Positions 7,605 to 11,299 of a stretch of 11,299 nucleotides of DNA are shown here, in pieces. Below the pieces are notes generated by a model that saw only the letters and a list, made by a program, of their open reading frames with translations, did no database searches and had not been told where the DNA came from. The stretch is taken from NCBI GenBank assembly GCA_031272565.1, contig JAISTN010000287.1, positions 1-11,299 of the forward strand, read 5' to 3'. A program made the position numbers and the translations under genes. The stretch comes from Bifidobacteriaceae bacterium (lineage in GTDB: Bacteria; Actinomycetota; Actinomycetes; Actinomycetales; WQXJ01). Position 1 is the first letter of the stretch. Each line of letters opens with the position of its first letter.

Positions 7605-8684
7605 ATGGGTTTTTCAGGCATCCTCGATGTCGAGGCTGCTCAGCGAGCGGCGAAGGACTTGAAGGCAAAGGCGACCGCGATCGAGTCGCTGACGGGCGCC
7701 ATCGGGAGCACCGTCGACAAGCTGAGTTCGGCCTGGGTGGGTGGGGATGCGACCCGCTTCAGGAGTTCGGACTGGCCGGCGCAGAAGAAGAAGCTGTCTG
7801 CATTGCGGGTGGCCATCGATGACCTGGGTGATGAACTGAACCGTCAAATCGCGGAACAGGCTAAGGCCTCGGCCGCCGATGGCGTCGAGTGGCCGGGTGA
7901 CGGAGGCAACAAGAATCCAGTTGACTATCCTGACAAGCCGGGTAATGTCGAGGGCAAGGGAGATGCCGACTGGCGGGCCGTGCCTGACAACCTGGGAACC
8001 TCTCCAAGTGACATGGATCCCTACGACGTCGGTCAACGTGGGATCGGTGACTGCTGGTTCATTGCCGGCTTGATGGGAATGGCTGATGCCGATCCAGAGT
8101 TCCTGAGTAACCACATCAGTTTCGATCCAGAGACAGGTGACTGGACCGTCATCCTCTACGACAAGAAGGGCAACCCAGTGCCCATCAACATTGGCAGTGA
8201 GGTGACTACGGCAGGCGCGGGAGACACCAGCGGCCAAGTCAACTGGGTCTCCCTCTATGAGAGAGCGTTGGCGGAGTGTTACGGCAACGACTATGCCAAC
8301 ATCCCAGGCGGCTTCGGCGAGAACGCTTTCGAGCTAATCACCGGCAAGCCAGCGGACAAGTATGGCGAACTGAACTTCGACAAGATCGAGGAACTGCTTG
8401 AGAAGGGTCCGGTCACCGCCGGGTCTGAGCCGGAGAGCAAGGTCCTGTGGATCTTTGGTGACAAGGTGGATGACCCCAGAGTAGTGGCGAACCACGAGTA
8501 CTGGGTGGCGGGAATCGAGGAAGTTGATGGGGTGCGCATGATCCACCTGGTGAACCCCTGGGGGTCCAACTGGGATTCGATAGCGGGGTCCGATAACTCG
8601 ATTCTTGGCGAGTTGTGGCTGACGGAGGAAGAGTACAAGCAGAACTTTGACGAAGTCTCGGCCGTCGATCTGAGCAAGGGGTGA
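7605..8684 (+). CDS. WXG100 domain-calpain-like (C2) cysteine protease fusion
   Basis: This 359-aa protein has two parts. Residues 1-90 form two predicted amphipathic helices joined by WVG (44-46), the WXG motif of ESAT-6-like type VII secretion substrates. After a Gly/Pro/Asp-rich linker (about 94-130) comes a calpain-type papain-fold domain. Q144 in GQRGIGDCWF is the oxyanion-hole Gln and C150 the nucleophile. H297 lies in NHEYWVAGI and N317 with W319 in LVNPWGSNW. The full catalytic set suggests an active protease. There is no cleavable signal peptide, so export by an ESX/type VII system is inferred; the C-terminal YxxxD/E export motif is not evident in the WXG domain. G+C over 8101-8280 is 102/180 by my count, versus 39-40 per 60 in sampled ruvB and apt lines, hinting at transfer. 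Substrate unknown. Confidence 0.88.
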   Translation: MGFSGILDVEAAQRAAKDLKAKATAIESLTGAIGSTVDKLSSAWVGGDATRFRSSDWPAQKKKLSALRVAIDDLGDELNRQIAEQAKASAADGVEWPGDGGNKNPVDYPDKPGNVEGKGDADWRAVPDNLGTSPSDMDPYDVGQRGIGDCWFIAGLMGMADADPEFLSNHISFDPETGDWTVILYDKKGNPVPINIGSEVTTAGAGDTSGQVNWVSLYERALAECYGNDYANIPGGFGENAFELITGKPADKYGELNFDKIEELLEKGPVTAGSEPESKVLWIFGDKVDDPRVVANHEYWVAGIEEVDGVRMIHLVNPWGSNWDSIAGSDNSILGELWLTEEEYKQNFDEVSAVDLSKG

Positions 8685-8690
8685 CAAGCA

Positions 8691-8969
8691 ATGGCGGAAG
8701 ATGTTGTGGCAGTGGTTCAGCAGGGCACTCAAGTCCCCTTCGGCTCTGTCCTGGTGGGTGCGATGCGGGTTGGGTTGCTGGATGGCGCGCTCGCCGTGCG
8801 GTTGGCGGTCCGCAGCCGGACTGGAGACGACATCCAGGTGGTACCTGTCGGGGGCACTGTCGAGTTGCCGGGTGAAGGGGTTCTGCGGGTGGATCAGATT
8901 GATCCGCCGGCTGATGGCGAACGCAGCCGAATCCATGTCACGTGGCTGCAGGAGGCGGTTGGGGAGTGA
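8691..8969 (+). CDS. 92-aa protein, single copy of the lipoprotein's beta module
   Basis: I do not recognise a named family with certainty; the pattern recalls small beta-rich actinobacterial DUF proteins (DUF6406-like), unverified. It has no signal peptide or membrane segment and should be cytoplasmic. Alternating hydrophobic residues imply beta strands, with a landmark TVELPGEGVLRV at 56-67. That landmark, with its spacing to upstream strands, recurs twice in the next gene's lipoprotein (VVLPGAGLLV and VVEIPGAGWVV), so I infer common ancestry. It starts 6 nt after the protease stop, with AAGGGG at about 8676-8681 as ribosome binding site, and overlaps the lipoprotein start by 4 nt. Position suggests a partner of the protease, such as an inhibitor, immunity protein or chaperone. 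That role is inference. Confidence 0.8.
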   Translation: MAEDVVAVVQQGTQVPFGSVLVGAMRVGLLDGALAVRLAVRSRTGDDIQVVPVGGTVELPGEGVLRVDQIDPPADGERSRIHVTWLQEAVGE

Positions 8970-9772
8970 GGGCGAGAGGCTGGCTGGCGCTGGGCCTGGT
9001 GGTTGGGCTGGCGGCGGGCTTGGTGGGCTGCGGCCAGGAGGCCAGCCCGGCCCGGCAGTCGCCCGTGGCGGCGCCCGACTTGGTTCAGGTCTACGGCGAT
9101 GAGGGCTTGACACCGGCCTTTGGTGTTTGCGCCGAGGGCGCCCAGATTGGGCTGGGCCGGTCGGTCAACATCGGTGTGACGAGCATCACCGGTGGCGTCG
9201 CCGAGTTGTGGTTGAACTACGGCGAGGGAGGGCAGGTGGACGCCAAGGCCGGCGATGCCGTGGTCTTGCCCGGCGCCGGCTTGCTGGTGATTGCAGCGAC
9301 GGACAGCGCGGATGGTTTTCTTGGGATCGGGGCCGGCCAGGGCAGCCTGACCTACACCTTTGAGCCGTTTGCGGCCGATGGCGCCCCAGGGGCGGGGGAG
9401 CAACCGGCGGCCTCCAGGGCGGAGGAGCGCCCGGCCTGGGCGCAGGGTGAGAGTTGGCCGGGGCAGGTTGTCACCGAAGGTGAAGTGTCGGGTGACGCGG
9501 CGGCGGTGACGGTCGAACTGACCGGGTTGACGGCGGATGACCTGTACGCCTACACGGACCAGACCGAGGCCAGCGTCCGCTTGTCCGCCGTGGTCAGTTG
9601 GCCCGGCGGGTCACAGGCGGTGACGGACGTGCCGACCGGTTCGGTGGTGGAAATCCCGGGGGCCGGCTGGGTCGTGTTCAGCAGCTTCCTGAGCGGCAAC
9701 GAGGCCCGGGGCGACCAGCCCAGGATCCAGTGGGGCTTTGTGCCGCGCCTGCCTTACGACCGGCTGGTGTAG
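8966..9772 (+). CDS. lipoprotein with two tandem beta modules
   Basis: From the GTG at 8966 the product is 268 aa. It has a lipoprotein signal peptide: basic MRAR, a hydrophobic core, and lipobox LVGC with the lipidated Cys at 22. I preferred this start over the ATG at 8942 because it overlaps the previous stop as GTGA and puts Arg residues directly before the hydrophobic core; GGAGG at 8951-8955 is 10 nt upstream. The mature protein carries two modules (about 60-132 and 180-258), each with an [VI]xLPGAG-type landmark (VVLPGAGLLV 99-108; VVEIPGAGWVV 227-237). A Pro/Ala/Glu-rich linker separates them. Both resemble the preceding 92-aa protein. It should sit on the outer face of the membrane. 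A surface partner, receptor or inhibitor of the exported protease is plausible but unproven. Confidence 0.82.
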   Translation: MRARGWLALGLVVGLAAGLVGCGQEASPARQSPVAAPDLVQVYGDEGLTPAFGVCAEGAQIGLGRSVNIGVTSITGGVAELWLNYGEGGQVDAKAGDAVVLPGAGLLVIAATDSADGFLGIGAGQGSLTYTFEPFAADGAPGAGEQPAASRAEERPAWAQGESWPGQVVTEGEVSGDAAAVTVELTGLTADDLYAYTDQTEASVRLSAVVSWPGGSQAVTDVPTGSVVEIPGAGWVVFSSFLSGNEARGDQPRIQWGFVPRLPYDRLV

Positions 9773-9816
9773 GCCAACTCTTAGGTAGATCCCCCGGGCC
9801 GGTGGCGCGGTAGTCC

Positions 9817-9822
9817 TATGAT
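9817..9822 (+). promoter_or_regulatory. rel: -10 element for a leaderless rel transcript
   Basis: TATGAT matches the -10 consensus at five of six positions. It ends 7 nt before A9830, the first base of the rel ATG, so transcription would begin at or next to the start codon. There is no recognisable -35 at the expected distance and no usable Shine-Dalgarno, which is typical of leaderless actinobacterial genes. Confidence 0.5.
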
Positions 9823-9829
9823 GGAGCGC

Positions 9830-11299
9830 ATGACCGAGAGCCCAACCCAGACGCGCGTGGCGGCCCCTGAGCCGCCCGCGCACACCGGGCCGCTCTCATG
9901 GTTGCCCTTCCGGGGTCACAGTTCGGCTCCGGCCCTCCTGGAGCCTGTGCTGGCCGGTTTACGGGCCAACCACCCGAAGATGTCAGCCGAGGTGGTGGAG
10001 AGGGCCTTCGCCGTGGCGGAGCGGGTCCACGACGGCCAAACCCGGCACAACGGCGACCCGTACATTACCCACCCGGTGGCGGTGGCGACCATTCTGGCCG
10101 AACTGGGTATGACGCCATCGACCCTGGCGGCCGCGCTGCTGCATGACACGGTGGAGGACACCGACTACTCCTTGGAGCAGTTGACAGAGGACTTCGGTGA
10201 AGAGATCGCCCTGATGGTGGACGGCGTCACCAAACTGGACAAGGTGGTCTACGGCGAGGCCGCCCAGGCCGAAACGGTCCGCAAGATGGTGGTGGCCACG
10301 GCCAAGGACATCCGGGTGCTGCTGATCAAACTGGCGGACCGGCTCCACAACGCCCGCACCTGGAAGTACGTGCCGCTCGAATCGGCTGAGCGCAAGGCCC
10401 GCGAAACGCTAGAAATCTATGCCCCGCTGGCGCACCGCCTGGGCATGAACACCATCAAGTGGGAACTGGAAGACCTGTCGTTCGCCACCCTGCATCCGCG
10501 GGTCTACGACGAGATTGTGCGGGTGGTGGCGGAACGGGCGCCGGCCCGCGAGGAGTACCTGCGGGTGGTGTCGGAGCAGGTCAAGGCGGACCTGCGATCG
10601 GTCAAGATCAAGGGTGTGGTGACCGGCCGGCCCAAGCACTACTACTCGATCTACCAGAAGATGATTGTCCGGGGCCGCGACTTCGCGGACATCTACGACC
10701 TGGTGGGGGTGCGCATCCTGGTTGACTCGGTGCGGGACTGCTACGGCGCCTTGGGGGCGGTGCACGCCCGCTGGAACCCGGTGCCGGGGCGGTTCAAGGA
10801 CTACATCGCCATGCCCAAGTTCAACATGTACCAGTCGTTGCACACGACGGTGATTGGGCCCAGCGGCAAGCCGGTCGAGATCCAAATCCGGACCCACGAC
10901 ATGCACCGCCGTTCCGAGTTCGGCGTGGCCGCCCACTGGAAGTACAAGGAAGGCAGCGCCACCAACGCCACCGGCACCCAGGAGATGGCCTGGCTGCGCC
11001 AACTGGTCGACTGGCAGCGCGAGACGCAGGACCCGGGCGAGTTCCTCGATTCGCTGCGCTACGAGATTGGCGGCACTGAGGTCTATGTCTTCACGCCCAA
11101 GGGTGACGTGATCGCCCTGCCGGCCCACGCCACACCGGTCGACTTCGCCTACGCCGTCCACACCGAGGTGGGCCACCGGACCATCGGGGCGCGGGTCAAC
11201 TCGCGCCTGGTGGCCTTGGACACCGAACTGACCACCGGCGACGTGATCGAGATCTTCACCTCCAAGGCGGCCGATGCCGGCCCGTCACGCGACTGGCTG
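9830..11299 (+). CDS. rel: bifunctional (p)ppGpp synthetase/hydrolase Rel (5' part)
   Basis: Rel makes and degrades the stringent-response alarmone (p)ppGpp. The window holds the first 490 residues; the gene runs off the end. The hydrolase HD domain (about 55-200) shows H81, H105-D106, E109-D110 and D170 in [13 protein letters not shown]. The synthetase domain (about 240-370) shows [13 protein letters not shown] (266-278), [12 protein letters not shown] (287-298), YQSLHTTV (334-341) and EIQIRT (350-355). The RFKD loop (321-324) is the RxKD type of bifunctional enzymes, not the EXDD of synthetase-only RelA. A TGS domain begins at about 415; the C-terminal zinc-finger and ACT domains lie beyond the window. 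ATG 9830 is preferred because ATGs at 9818 and 9821 fall within the -10 box, though they are also in frame. Confidence 0.95.
   Translation, partial: MTESPTQTRVAAPEPPAHTGPLSWLPFRGHSSAPALLEPVLAGLRANHPKMSAEVVERAFAVAERVHDGQTRHNGDPYITHPVAVATILAELGMTPSTLAAALLHDTVEDTDYSLEQLTEDFGEEIALMVDGVTKLDKVVYGEAAQAETVRKMVVATAKDIRVLLIKLADRLHNARTWKYVPLESAERKARETLEIYAPLAHRLGMNTIKWELEDLSFATLHPRVYDEIVRVVAERAPAREEYLRVVSEQVKADLRSVKIKGVVTGRPKHYYSIYQKMIVRGRDFADIYDLVGVRILVDSVRDCYGALGAVHARWNPVPGRFKDYIAMPKFNMYQSLHTTVIGPSGKPVEIQIRTHDMHRRSEFGVAAHWKYKEGSATNATGTQEMAWLRQLVDWQRETQDPGEFLDSLRYEIGGTEVYVFTPKGDVIALPAHATPVDFAYAVHTEVGHRTIGARVNSRLVALDTELTTGDVIEIFTSKAADAGPSRDWL

Noticed and set aside
8942..8965. Upstream ATG for the lipoprotein
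   Set aside because: It would add a Gly-rich stretch before the signal peptide. GTG at 8966 gives the usual GTGA overlap and a normal basic n-region.
7262..9731. Near-repeat AGCCCAGG at 7262 and 9717 as possible insertion duplication
   Set aside because: Only 8 bases match exactly (12 of 14 with mismatches), the right copy lies inside the lipoprotein coding region, and such words are common in GC-rich sequence.

Overview
The window is a high-GC chromosomal segment. Its gene order (yebC-ruvC-ruvA-ruvB-yajC-secD-secF-apt-rel), GTG/TTG starts, overlapping genes, the actinobacterial form of SecD/SecF and a bifunctional Rel all point to an actinomycete (Actinomycetota). I cannot place it more finely from sequence alone. 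Every gene lies on the + strand.

Region 1 (17-2979) holds yebC, which encodes a translation/regulatory factor, followed by the complete Holliday-junction set ruvC, ruvA and ruvB. These four are tightly packed, with an 8-nt gap, then 4-nt and 8-nt overlaps, and read as one operon. Region 2 (3057-7262) holds yajC, secD and secF, the accessory subunits of the Sec translocon, and then apt for adenine salvage. secD/secF overlap by 1 nt and secF/apt by 4 nt. SecD carries a repetitive, Pro/Thr/Glu-rich extracytoplasmic insert and an Ala/Lys-rich tail. A weak promoter may sit in the 77-nt ruvB-yajC gap.

Region 3 (7263-9829) is the accessory part. In actinobacteria apt is normally followed closely by rel. 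Here the pair is split by a 342-nt non-coding stretch and three genes: a WXG100 domain fused to a calpain-like (C2) cysteine protease with all catalytic residues visible, a 92-aa protein without a signal peptide, and a lipoprotein. By eye, the 92-aa protein is one copy of a beta-rich module that occurs twice in tandem in the lipoprotein. The genes are 6 nt apart and then overlapping by 4 nt, so they look like one transcription unit. Its probable promoter (TTGCCC-17-TAGGTT) lies inside a perfect 12-bp inverted repeat that ends just before the ribosome binding site. My working hypothesis, which is inference, is a type VII-exported protease effector with two binding or immunity proteins of one family, one in the cytoplasm and one on the cell surface.

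Region 4 (9830-11299) is the 5' part of rel, the (p)ppGpp synthetase/hydrolase. It is cut by the window end within or just after the TGS domain. A strong -10 element lies exactly where a leaderless transcript starting at the ATG would need it, so rel probably has its own promoter downstream of the cassette.
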